Part shown: positions 51,978-59,315 of the stretch, in pieces | Position numbering within the stretch: the stretch's first letter is position 1 | Layout: every line of letters begins with the position of its first letter | Assembly (NCBI GenBank): GCA_963707695.1 | Contig: CAVPQY010000007.1 | Location: forward strand, 62,001-126,000 | Direction: 5' to 3' | Source of the DNA: JAOPZW01 sp963707695 | Lineage (GTDB): Bacteria > Actinomycetota > Thermoleophilia > Solirubrobacterales > Solirubrobacteraceae | Length of the DNA: 64,000 nucleotides | The notes under the pieces: model-generated | What the model was told of the DNA's origin: nothing | Seen by the model: the letters and a program-made list of their open reading frames with translations, nothing else | Databases searched by the model: none | Made by a program: the position numbers and the translations under genes

Positions 51978-52182
51978 CGGCGCATGATGGCGCAGCGCGG
52001 CCGCCGCCGTGGCCGCCCGCGTCAGCGCGGCAGGACGCCGAGCGTCGCGCGCGGCCACGCCGACCGTGCGTGACGGACCGCACGCGATCGGCGGGTCGAA
52101 CGACGCGGAGCCGCCGGGTCGCCGCTGGGACCGTCGTTCCCACCAGATGCGCCACCCGGGCGCCAGACCGCAGGAGGAGACC

Positions 52183-52665
52183 ATGTCCGAGCGTCACATC
52201 ACCACGACCGAGGTCCGTCGCGGCCGCCGCCGGACGGCGCCCCGCCGGATCCTCGTCCTGGCCTTCGCCGCGGCCGCCCTCACGCCGGCCGCCGCCATCG
52301 CGCGGCCCGCCGACGACCCCGCGCCGGCCACCGGCTCCCAGCAGGTGGCCACGGACACGGCCACGGCCGGCCTCGTCGCGCAGGAGCGGTCCTACGCGTC
52401 GGTGAACCGCCCGGACGCCGTGACGACCCCGACGGCGACGGCCCGGCCGTCGAGCCTGCTGGCGCAGGCCCGCTACTACTCGTCCTACGGGCCGGCGACC
52501 ACGACGACCCGCGTGTCGGTCCCCGCGCGCCCCGCGCCCGCGGACGACGGCACGTCCTGGTCGACCATCGTGCTCGTGGGCCTGGGCGCCTGCCTGGCCG
52601 GCGCCGGCGCCGTGGCGGCCGCCGACCGGCGGCTCGGCGTCCGGCACTCGCGGATCCCGGCCTGA
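52183..52665 (+). CDS. Secreted or anchored Thr/Ala-rich protein
   Basis: A 160-residue protein from ATG 52183 with GGAGGAG upstream. An N-terminal membrane segment (ILVLAFAAAALTPAAAI) is followed by a Thr/Ala/Ser-rich region and a C-terminal membrane segment (WSTIVLVGLGACLAGAGAVA) with a short basic tail. The layout suggests a protein looped outside the membrane and anchored at its C-terminus. The family is not recognised. Confidence 0.65.
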   Translation: MSERHITTTEVRRGRRRTAPRRILVLAFAAAALTPAAAIARPADDPAPATGSQQVATDTATAGLVAQERSYASVNRPDAVTTPTATARPSSLLAQARYYSSYGPATTTTRVSVPARPAPADDGTSWSTIVLVGLGACLAGAGAVAAADRRLGVRHSRIPA

Positions 52666-52686
52666 CGCAAGACGCCCGGGGGCACC

Positions 52687-52714
52687 GGGGGGCGCCGCGC
52701 CAGCGGCGTCCCCC
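52687..52714 (+). terminator. Hairpin terminator
   Basis: A 12-base-pair stem with one mismatch, GGGGGGCGCCGC (52687-52698) with GCGGCGTCCCCC (52703-52714), and a GCCA loop. It starts 21 bases after the stop of the preceding secreted-protein gene. Confidence 0.6.
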
Positions 52715-52869
52715 GTCGGGCTGCGAGGACCGATCGGGCTCTCGAGTTCTCCCGGTTGTGGGAGGGTTGGAGTCCATGCCGGCGAGGGGGCTGAAGCCGC
52801 ATCGCCCGTCGCGGGGCTCGCGGAGCAGCCCGAGGGCCGCCTGCTGGGTCGATCTCCTGCAGGCCGCGG

Positions 52870-53346
52870 CGTCATGGTCGTCGCGGGGCGGTGGGCGCGG
52901 CGCTGATCGCCCCGGACCCGGGGCCGCGGGCAGTGCGAGAAGCGGCACGGTCACCGTCGCCCAGGGACCGCAGGCCGCCCGGGGGAGCTTCGTGCTCCTG
53001 GCCGGGACCCCGGCCGAGGTCCGGGTCACGGTCCGCGCCGCGGGGCGAGCGGCCGACGGCCGACGGCACGGTCACGCTGACCAGCGCGTCCTTCGTGACG
53101 CGGGGCCGGGTCCGCTGCCTGCGCACGACCGCGACGTCGGCGGTGATCGGGCGAGCGGCACGACGGTCTCGCTCACGGACGGCGGGCGTCAGGCGCGGTC
53201 CGGTGTCGTCGTGCGTGCGAGCAGGAGGACGACTCGACGGTCGCCACCTACCAGCTCGAACCCTCGAGCAGCCGCCGGACTGCGGCTCGGAGATCCGTGC
53301 CGATCGGCGGCCGATCAGCGGGCGCGTCGTGATCACCCGGCGCTGA
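52870..53346 (+). pseudogene. Degraded gene for a secreted beta-rich protein
   Basis: Coherent pieces of one protein lie in different frames: SGTVTVAQGPQAARGSFVLL and AGTPAEVRVTVRAAG, then DGTVTLTSASFVTRGRVRCL and RTTATSAVIG, then SGTTVSLTDGGRQARSGVVV, and DDSTVATYQLEP. The final part returns to DCGSEIRADRRPISGRVVIT before the stop. The order of pieces, with a beta strand and one Cys (RVRCL) and an ending of the ISGRVVI type, resembles secreted actinobacterial hypothetical proteins. Several frameshifts within about 480 bases make it nonfunctional. Confidence 0.55.
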
Positions 53347-53356
53347 GGGCGGTCCC

Positions 53357-54298
53357 ATGAGCCACGGCGAGGAGCGCCCGGCCACCGCGCCGCCCCCACC
53401 GGTGATCGACGCCGCCCTGGCGCGCCGGCTCGTCGACCGCCAGTTCCCGCAGTGGTCGCACCTGCCGGTGACGCCCGTCGAGGTCGACGGCTGGGACAAC
53501 CGCACGTTCCGGCTGGGCGACGAGCTCACGGTCCGGCTGCCCAGCGGCCACCGGTACGCCCAGCAGGTCGACAAGGAGCACCGGTGGCTGCCCGTGCTCG
53601 CACCGCAGCTCCCGCTCCCGATCCCGGCGCCCGTGGCCCGTGGCGAGCCGGCCGCGGGGTTCCCCTTTCCCTGGTCGGTGTACCGCTGGATCGACGGCGA
53701 GCTCCTGTCCCTGGCGCGCCCGGCGGACCTGACCGGCGTCGCGACGGCCCTCGCCCGGTTCCTCAACGCCCTGGGCCGGGTCGACGCGACCGGAGGGCCG
53801 GCGCCCGGGCAGCACAACTTCCACCGGGGCGGTCCGCTGTCGACCTACGCCGACGAGGCGCTCGACGCGATCGACGCGCTCGGCGACGAGGTGCCCCGCG
53901 ACGCGGCGCTGCGAGTGTGGGACGCGGCCATGACGACCTCCTGGGACCACGACCCGGTGTGGTTCCACGGCGACGTCGCCGCCGGCAACCTGCTCGTCCG
54001 CGACGGGCGGCTGGCAGCGGTGATCGACTTCGGGTCGTCCGGCGTCGGCGACCCCGCGTGCGACACCGTCATCGCGTGGACGTGTTTCTCCGGGGCGAGC
54101 CGGGCGCGGTTCCGCGCCGAGCTCGACGCGGACCCGGCCACGTGGTCGCGCGGGCGCGGCTGGGCCCTGTGGAAGGCGCTGATCACCCTCCTCGGGCAGC
54201 TCGAGTCGGACGCGCCCGAGCCGGCGCAGCCCCGGCGCGACCTGGCCGAGCTCCTCGCCGACCCGGCCGGGCCCGGCGGCGGCGATCCCCGCTGGTAG
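53357..54298 (+). CDS. Aminoglycoside phosphotransferase family protein
   Basis: A 313-residue kinase-like protein. Motifs: the N-lobe LGDELTVRLPSGHRYAQQVD, the catalytic loop WFHGDVAAGNLLVRDGRL and the metal-binding VIDFGSSGVGDPACD. This matches the APH branch close to macrolide 2'-phosphotransferase and homoserine kinase-like enzymes. Small-molecule phosphorylation is likely. Resistance is possible but cannot be claimed from sequence. It follows the degraded gene by 10 bases. Confidence 0.85.
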   Translation: MSHGEERPATAPPPPVIDAALARRLVDRQFPQWSHLPVTPVEVDGWDNRTFRLGDELTVRLPSGHRYAQQVDKEHRWLPVLAPQLPLPIPAPVARGEPAAGFPFPWSVYRWIDGELLSLARPADLTGVATALARFLNALGRVDATGGPAPGQHNFHRGGPLSTYADEALDAIDALGDEVPRDAALRVWDAAMTTSWDHDPVWFHGDVAAGNLLVRDGRLAAVIDFGSSGVGDPACDTVIAWTCFSGASRARFRAELDADPATWSRGRGWALWKALITLLGQLESDAPEPAQPRRDLAELLADPAGPGGGDPRW

Positions 54299-54314
54299 CG
54301 TCGCCCGGGCGAGG

Positions 54315-55685
54315 ATGCCGTCCAGCTTCATGCCGCAGCCCCTCGGGCCGTCGCCGGTCCGGTTCGCCGCCAACGGCCCGATCAGCCTCGCCTACCAGGT
54401 GCTGGGCGACGGGCCCACGACGATCCTCGTCGTCACGGGCTGGGTCCTGCCGATGGAGTCGATCTGGGACGACCCCGCCTACGCCCGCTTCATCGAGCGC
54501 CTCGCCTCCGACGCCCGGGTCGTCCTCCTGGACAAGCGGGGGACCGGCATGTCCGACCGCGTGAGCGTCGACCGGCTGCCGACGCTCGAGCAGCGCATGG
54601 ACGACCTCGGCGCGGTCCTCGACGCCGTCGGCGCCGAGGAGGCGACGGTCCTGGGGCTGTCGGAAGGGGCGGTCCTGGCCGCCCTCTTCGCCGCCGCCCA
54701 CCCCGAGCGCACCGCGGCGGCGGTGCTGTACGGCGGGTGGCCGTGCACCGTCGGCGACGGCGGCTACCCGTGGATGCCGACCCGCGCGGAGTTCGACGCG
54801 TTCGCCGCGAGCGTCCAGGCGTCGTGGGACGACATGGGCGAGTTCCTCGCCCTGTGGGCGCCCTCCAAGCAGCGGGACCCGGCCATGCGCGCCTGGTGGA
54901 CGCGGGCGCTGCACCGCGGCGCCAGCCCCGCGTCGGCGGTCGCCTGGCTGCGGATGCTGGGCGACTTCGACATCCGCGAGGCCGTGCCGCGGATCCGTGC
55001 GCCGACGCTCGTCCTGCACCGGGCCGGCGATCGGATCGTCGCGCCCGAGAACGGCCGCTGGCTCGCCGAGCACGTGCCCGGCGCCCGCTACGTGGAGCTC
55101 GACGGCGACGACCACCTGTGGTGGGTCGGCGACCAGGACGCCCTGCTGCGTGAGATCGAGGACTTCCTCGGCCGCCCCGCGACGGGCGAGCGGGGCGAGC
55201 GCCGCCTGGCGGCCGTGATGTTCACCGACATCGTCGGATCGACCTCGCTCGCGTCGCGCCTCGGCGACCACGCGTGGCGCGACCTGCTGGGACGGCACGA
55301 CGACGCGGTCCGAGCAGCCCTGCGGCGCTTCGGTGGCGTGGAGGTCAAGACGCTCGGCGACGGCGTGCTCGCGGCCTTCGACGCACCCGCGTCGGCGCTG
55401 CGCTGCGCGGCCGCCCTGCACGAGGCCGCGGCCGGGCTGGGCCTCGACCTGCGGGTCGGCCTCCACGTCGGCGAGGTCGTCGTCTCGGCCGGGGACCTCC
55501 ACGGGATCGCCGTCGTCATCGCCGCGCGCGTGGTCGCGGAGGCCTCCGGCGGCGAGACGCTCGTGAGCCGCACCGTCCGGGACCTCGTCGCGGGCTCGGG
55601 CGTCGCCTTCGAGGCCCGCGGCGCCCACGCCCTGAAGGGCGTCGACGGCGAGTGGGAGCTCTTCGCCGTCGCTCCCCCGGCCTGA
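54315..55685 (+). CDS. Alpha/beta hydrolase fused to class III adenylate cyclase
   Basis: A 456-residue fusion. Residues about 15-290 are an alpha/beta hydrolase with nucleophile Ser116 in VLGLSEGAVLA, an acid in HRAGDRIVAPEN and a histidine in DGDDHLWWVGD. Residues about 295-456 are a class III cyclase domain: VMFTDIVGSTSLASRLGDHA (metal Asp305), VKTLGDGVLAAFDAP (metal Asp349) and ASGGETLVSRTV. Both metal aspartates are present, so it may be active. The hydrolase part may sense a ligand. It starts 17 bases after the APH gene. Confidence 0.85.
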   Translation: MPSSFMPQPLGPSPVRFAANGPISLAYQVLGDGPTTILVVTGWVLPMESIWDDPAYARFIERLASDARVVLLDKRGTGMSDRVSVDRLPTLEQRMDDLGAVLDAVGAEEATVLGLSEGAVLAALFAAAHPERTAAAVLYGGWPCTVGDGGYPWMPTRAEFDAFAASVQASWDDMGEFLALWAPSKQRDPAMRAWWTRALHRGASPASAVAWLRMLGDFDIREAVPRIRAPTLVLHRAGDRIVAPENGRWLAEHVPGARYVELDGDDHLWWVGDQDALLREIEDFLGRPATGERGERRLAAVMFTDIVGSTSLASRLGDHAWRDLLGRHDDAVRAALRRFGGVEVKTLGDGVLAAFDAPASALRCAAALHEAAAGLGLDLRVGLHVGEVVVSAGDLHGIAVVIAARVVAEASGGETLVSRTVRDLVAGSGVAFEARGAHALKGVDGEWELFAVAPPA

Positions 55686-55760
55686 CCGGCGGGCTGCGAG
55701 GCGCGCCGCCGGCGCGCGGCGGTCAGGCGCCGTCGGGCACGGCGGATTGGCCCCGGCGCC

Positions 55761-57404
55761 CTACGAGTGCCGCTGCGCCCGCTCCCACGTCCGCAGGTAC
55801 GCCTCGGCCGAGTGGAACAGGAGGTCGAGGGCCTTCCCGCCCCGCGGCTGGCGCGCCACGTCGGCGATGAGGTCCGCGACCAGGCCGTAGTGGGCGACGC
55901 CGTCGCGATTGAGGTCGAAGACCCGCGTGCCGGTCCGCTGGCGACGGAAGATGACGTGGCCGAGGTGCGAGGTGAACGGGTAGCGCAGCGGCCGGCTCGC
56001 CGGCCGCGGGCCGGGGAGGGCGGCGAACCCGCCGACGTCGCTGCCGAGCGGCACGCCGCGGACGCCGCGCGAGCCCCCGAAGCGGCGGAAGCCCAGGAGC
56101 TTGCGCACCAGCGCGGGCGCCGTCTCCGGCGTCGCCGCGGCGATGCCGCCGAGCGCGTAGAGCCGGCGCAGCTCCGACGCCGACCACGCACCGCCCGTGC
56201 CGTTGTGCCCGGAGACGACGGGGTAGTGGTGCGCGGCGGCGATCGCCAGCACCTGGTCGCGGGCACGCTCGCCGAGGTGGTCGGCCTCGATGAGCATGTG
56301 GAGCTTCATCATCCGCCGGACGAGGTGGGCGCCGAGCGCCGTCAGGCCGCGCGCGTTGCAGCGCCGGGTTGCCGGGTAGGCGGGGACGGGCAGCGTCGAG
56401 AGCGCCGCGACGCCGTCGAAGAAGGGCGCGACGAGGTCGATCGCCGCCTTGGGCGCGACGGAGGGCACCTCGCCCTGCCCGGGGTGCGGGCAGGCGGCGA
56501 CGCGGAAGTAGTGGCCGGTCTCCAGCCGGTTCATCGCGCCGATGAACGCGCCCTTGAGGTCCCCTTCGAGCGCCGAGCCCGCGAAGGCGTTGTCGAACCA
56601 GTGGGCGAGGAACAGGCTGCGGATCCCGAGCCGGTGGTAGGCCGCGAGCCCCCGGTCGACGTCGGCCCGGGTGCACGTCGTGCGCCCCTGCCTGAGCCGG
56701 CATCCGAACGGGTTGGAGGACTCGACGCCGATGACGACCGCGAGCTTGCCCCGCTCGATCACGCGGCGCGCCGCGGCCGGCCCGTGGACCAGGCGGAAGA
56801 AGCCGCGTCCCCGGCCCCCGCTGCGGGCGTCGACGTAGCGCTGCAGGCCGCGCAGCTCGCGCACCTCCTTCGCGATCGTCGCCGGCTCCGAGCAGGAGTG
56901 CGAGCGGCGCTTCATGACCCGGCACAGCTGGTCGTCCTCGACCGTCTGGGCGACGACGAGGCGCAGCCCGGACTGCCAGGCGCGCTTGAGCCACACCCAG
57001 TAGGTCTGCTGGTGCGTGTTCGTGTCGGCGGTCGGCCAGCCCGCGAAGGTCGGCCAGCCGGCGGTGTCGTGCGTGCCGAACGGCGTGCCGTCGCGCAGGA
57101 GGTTGCCGACGACGTCGAGGCTGCCGTCCGGGCCGTGGTCCCGGGCGTCGTCGCCGAGGGCGAAGGCGACGCCGCGCCGGTCGAAGGGCTCGCCGGAGAT
57201 GACCCGCCCGCCGGCGCGGAGGTTCGCGGTGAGGTGGACGTGGGCGTCGGCGTACCCGAGCACCGTGCCGTCCCGGGCGGTGCCCGAGAACGAGCGGCCG
57301 CTCGCTCCCGTCCCGGGCTCGGGCGGCGACGTCGCGGCGGCCGTCGCCGGGACGGTGAGGACCAGCAGGAGGACGACGAGCTGGGCGAGGGACCGGCGGC
57401 GCAC
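55761..57404 (-). CDS. Exported dipeptidase-like metallohydrolase
   Basis: A 547-residue protein from GTG 57404. A signal peptide (AQLVVLLLVLTVPATAAATS) precedes a TIM-barrel hydrolase. Possible metal ligands follow the membrane-dipeptidase order: YADAHVHLTANL, VVIGVESSNPFGC, FLAHWFDNAF, IEADHLGERARD, VSGHNGTGGAW and PLGSDVGGFAAL. It likely cleaves a peptide or amide outside the membrane. The exact substrate is unknown and the family call (M19-like) is by motif order only. Confidence 0.7.
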   Translation of the reverse strand: MRRRSLAQLVVLLLVLTVPATAAATSPPEPGTGASGRSFSGTARDGTVLGYADAHVHLTANLRAGGRVISGEPFDRRGVAFALGDDARDHGPDGSLDVVGNLLRDGTPFGTHDTAGWPTFAGWPTADTNTHQQTYWVWLKRAWQSGLRLVVAQTVEDDQLCRVMKRRSHSCSEPATIAKEVRELRGLQRYVDARSGGRGRGFFRLVHGPAAARRVIERGKLAVVIGVESSNPFGCRLRQGRTTCTRADVDRGLAAYHRLGIRSLFLAHWFDNAFAGSALEGDLKGAFIGAMNRLETGHYFRVAACPHPGQGEVPSVAPKAAIDLVAPFFDGVAALSTLPVPAYPATRRCNARGLTALGAHLVRRMMKLHMLIEADHLGERARDQVLAIAAAHHYPVVSGHNGTGGAWSASELRRLYALGGIAAATPETAPALVRKLLGFRRFGGSRGVRGVPLGSDVGGFAALPGPRPASRPLRYPFTSHLGHVIFRRQRTGTRVFDLNRDGVAHYGLVADLIADVARQPRGGKALDLLFHSAEAYLRTWERAQRHS

Positions 57405-57442
57405 CGCGCGGCATCGTCGCAGACGCGGCGTCCTCGGACGAG

Positions 57443-57471
57443 AAGAGCCCGCCCCCTTGAGGGCGGCTCTT
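57443..57471 (-). terminator. Hairpin terminator of the DUF1801 gene
   Basis: Arms AAGAGCC-(C)-GCCC (57443-57454) and GGGCGGCTCTT (57461-57471) pair over 11 bases with one bulged base and a 6-base loop. It starts two bases after the DUF1801 stop on the minus strand. Confidence 0.65.
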
Positions 57472-57473
57472 GC

Positions 57474-57857
57474 CTAGCGGCCCTGGTTCAAGGCGACTGC
57501 TTCGCGGACGAGCGCGACGAACGCGGACTCGTCGAGCTCGTCGTCCTCGAACAGGTCGAGGCCGCGCCGGGCGTTGCCCTCGAGGCTGGCGTTGAACAGC
57601 CCCTGCGGGTCCTCGAGCTGCGCGCCCTTCATGAACGTGAGCTTGACCTTGTCCTTGTAGGTCTCGCCGGTGCAGACGATGCCGTCGTGCGACCAGACCG
57701 GCACGCCGGGGTTCGTGGGCTTGACCCACTTCCACTCCTCGACGACGTCGGGGTCGGCCTCCTGGATCAGCGCCCGCACCTTGGCGAGCGTCTCGCCCCG
57801 CCAGTCCCCGAGCTCGGCGATCTTCGCGTCGATCTTCGTGCTGGCGTCGTCGGTCAT
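57474..57857 (-). CDS. DUF1801 domain protein
   Basis: A 127-residue protein from ATG 57857. The YdhG/DUF1801 pattern is visible: LGDWRGETLAKVRALIQEAD, VVEEWKWVKPTNPGVPVWSH, DGIVCTGETYKDKVKLTFMK, GAQLEDPQGLFNASLEGN and a C-terminal helix with ALVREAVALNQ. The fold is CyaY-like and the function is unknown. Its start is only about 11 bases from the 3' end of the tmRNA gene on the same strand. Confidence 0.8.
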   Translation of the reverse strand: MTDDASTKIDAKIAELGDWRGETLAKVRALIQEADPDVVEEWKWVKPTNPGVPVWSHDGIVCTGETYKDKVKLTFMKGAQLEDPQGLFNASLEGNARRGLDLFEDDELDESAFVALVREAVALNQGR

Positions 57858-57868
57858 GGGCCGGTGGG

Positions 57869-58251
57869 AGTGGAGACGGCGGGAATCGAACCCGCGTCCG
57901 CGATCGCGCCGAAGGTGGCGTCTACGAGCGTATCCGGCGCTCTGTTCTCGTCCCGGGGTCGCTTCGCCGGCGAGGTCGCCCGGGACCAGCCCCCTGAAGA
58001 TGTCCCCGGTTCGGCGAGGGCGGGCCTCCCCGGGTGAGCCGGCATTCTGATCCCGGTGATCCCCGCGGCCGGCAGGCGGGGCCCGAGACCTCGGATCTAG
58101 CTAGTGGCTAGACGGCGAGGGCGTACTCGTGAGAGTCCGCACGTATGTGGTTTCCGGGGTTTTACGAGGCCTCCGGAACCTCGGCTCGCAACCACCCCTG
58201 CGAAGTCGACCACGTCGAAGCCTGTCGTCCCCGGGGGTGTCCTGCGTCTCC
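57869..58251 (-). ncRNA. ssrA: Transfer-messenger RNA (tmRNA)
   Basis: The tRNA-like ends are clear. The 5' GGAGACG (58251-58245) pairs with the 3' CGTCTCC, giving a 7-base-pair acceptor stem, and the T-arm reads GCGGGTTCGATTCCCGC. The 3' end has A as discriminator and no encoded CCA. The tag reading frame (58140-58108) encodes ADSHEYALAV followed by TAG, and starts at a GCG resume codon. It matches the actinobacterial ADSH...YALA type but ends in Val instead of Ala. About 380 bases is a normal length. tmRNA with SmpB rescues stalled ribosomes. Confidence 0.92.
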
Positions 58252-58255
58252 CAGT

Positions 58256-58747
58256 CTAGCCTTCGCCGAGCTCGATGCGGTACTCGACGAGCGACATCCC
58301 CAGGAGCTCCTCCCAGCGGGGAGGGCCCGCCGGGCGCCAGCCCTCGCGCTCGTAGAAGCGCCGGGCGCGGGCGTGCGCCTCGGGCGTGAAGAGCCGGCCC
58401 GCGCGATCGCCCCGCTCGCGCATGGCGGCCACGGCCCGGCCGTGCAGGCGCGCCGCGAGCCCGGTGCCCCACCAGGCCGGGTCGACGAAGAGGTTCGCCA
58501 GGTGGGCGACGCCGGGCAGCCCCGGAGCCGGCTCGAACAGGACGCAGCCGGCGGGCGTCGCGCCGTCGAGGGCCAGGCGCGCCCAGGTCTCCGGGCGCGC
58601 GAGGCGCTGCGCGCTGCGGGCCGTCTCCCCCACGGCGCCCGGCGGCTCCCACCCGGCCGGCTGGAACGCCCGGTAGGACGCGAAGCCGGCGGCGATCAGG
58701 GCGCCGAAGGCGGGCGCGTCATCCAGGGTCGCCGCGCGCTCCCTCAC
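58256..58747 (-). CDS. GNAT family N-acetyltransferase
   Basis: A 163-residue acetyltransferase from GTG 58747. The acetyl-CoA motif is LANLFVDPAWWGTGLAARLH, with FTPEAHARARRFYEREGWRP. It starts inside the upstream GNAT gene (4-base overlap) and its stop is only 4 bases before the tmRNA 5' end. The tmRNA promoter must therefore lie inside this coding sequence, or the RNA is cut from a joint transcript. The substrate is unknown. Confidence 0.85.
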   Translation of the reverse strand: MRERAATLDDAPAFGALIAAGFASYRAFQPAGWEPPGAVGETARSAQRLARPETWARLALDGATPAGCVLFEPAPGLPGVAHLANLFVDPAWWGTGLAARLHGRAVAAMRERGDRAGRLFTPEAHARARRFYEREGWRPAGPPRWEELLGMSLVEYRIELGEG

Positions 58748-59259
58748 GGCCGCTCGCGCTCGTAGACGTGGACGCGCAGGCCCGTCCCGGGGTGCAGGCG
58801 GTCCGCCCCGCGGCGCATGCCGAGCTTCTCGGCCACCCGCACGCTGCGCGCGTTCCCCGTGGCGATGATCGAGACCACGCCCGCCAGGCCGAGCTCGGCC
58901 CAGCCCCAGCCGAGCGCCGCCCGCGCGGCCTCCGTGGCCAGGCCGCGGCCCCACCACGGGCGCCCGAGCCGCCAGCCGCACTCGACGGCGGGCAGGACCT
59001 GCGGCAGGAACGAGGGGACGGCGAGCCCGCAGAAGCCCGCGACCTCCCCGTCGACGTCGACCGCCCACAGCCCGAAGCCGTGGTCGTCCCAGTGGCGCTC
59101 GATCGTCGCCAGCAGCCCCCGGGTCTCGCTGCGGGTCAGCGTCCGGCCGGTCCCGATGAACCGCATGACCTCCGCGTCGGCGCACACCGCGGCGACGTCG
59201 TCCAGGTCCGCGCCCGGCCGGAACCGGCGCAGCACGAGCCGTGACGTCTCGACGATCAT
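58744..59259 (-). CDS. RimJ/RimL-type N-acetyltransferase
   Basis: A 171-residue GNAT protein from ATG 59259. Motifs: MIVETSRLVLRRFRPGADLD, GFGLWAVDVDGEVAGFCGLA, ECGWRLGRPWWGRGLATEAA, and TGNARSVRVAEKLGMRRGAD. It is overlapped by the next GNAT gene and probably co-transcribed with it. It is divergent from the sigma factor fusion with 56 bases between starts. Confidence 0.85.
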   Translation of the reverse strand: MIVETSRLVLRRFRPGADLDDVAAVCADAEVMRFIGTGRTLTRSETRGLLATIERHWDDHGFGLWAVDVDGEVAGFCGLAVPSFLPQVLPAVECGWRLGRPWWGRGLATEAARAALGWGWAELGLAGVVSIIATGNARSVRVAEKLGMRRGADRLHPGTGLRVHVYERERP

Positions 59260-59315
59260 GCCGGGCGGATGCTGCCTGACTCCAGCCGAGCCCGCGCGTT
59301 GCCGATGTGTGAACT

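Noticed and set aside
57880..57900. T-loop-like GGTTCGATTCC suggesting a tRNA
   Set aside because: It is the T-arm of the tmRNA; no anticodon arm is present nearby.
58101..58652. Open frame running through the tmRNA gene and the acetyltransferase (ends with VRTLTSTPSPSS)
   Set aside because: The tRNA-like ends and tag frame show this is tmRNA; the frame is a shadow.
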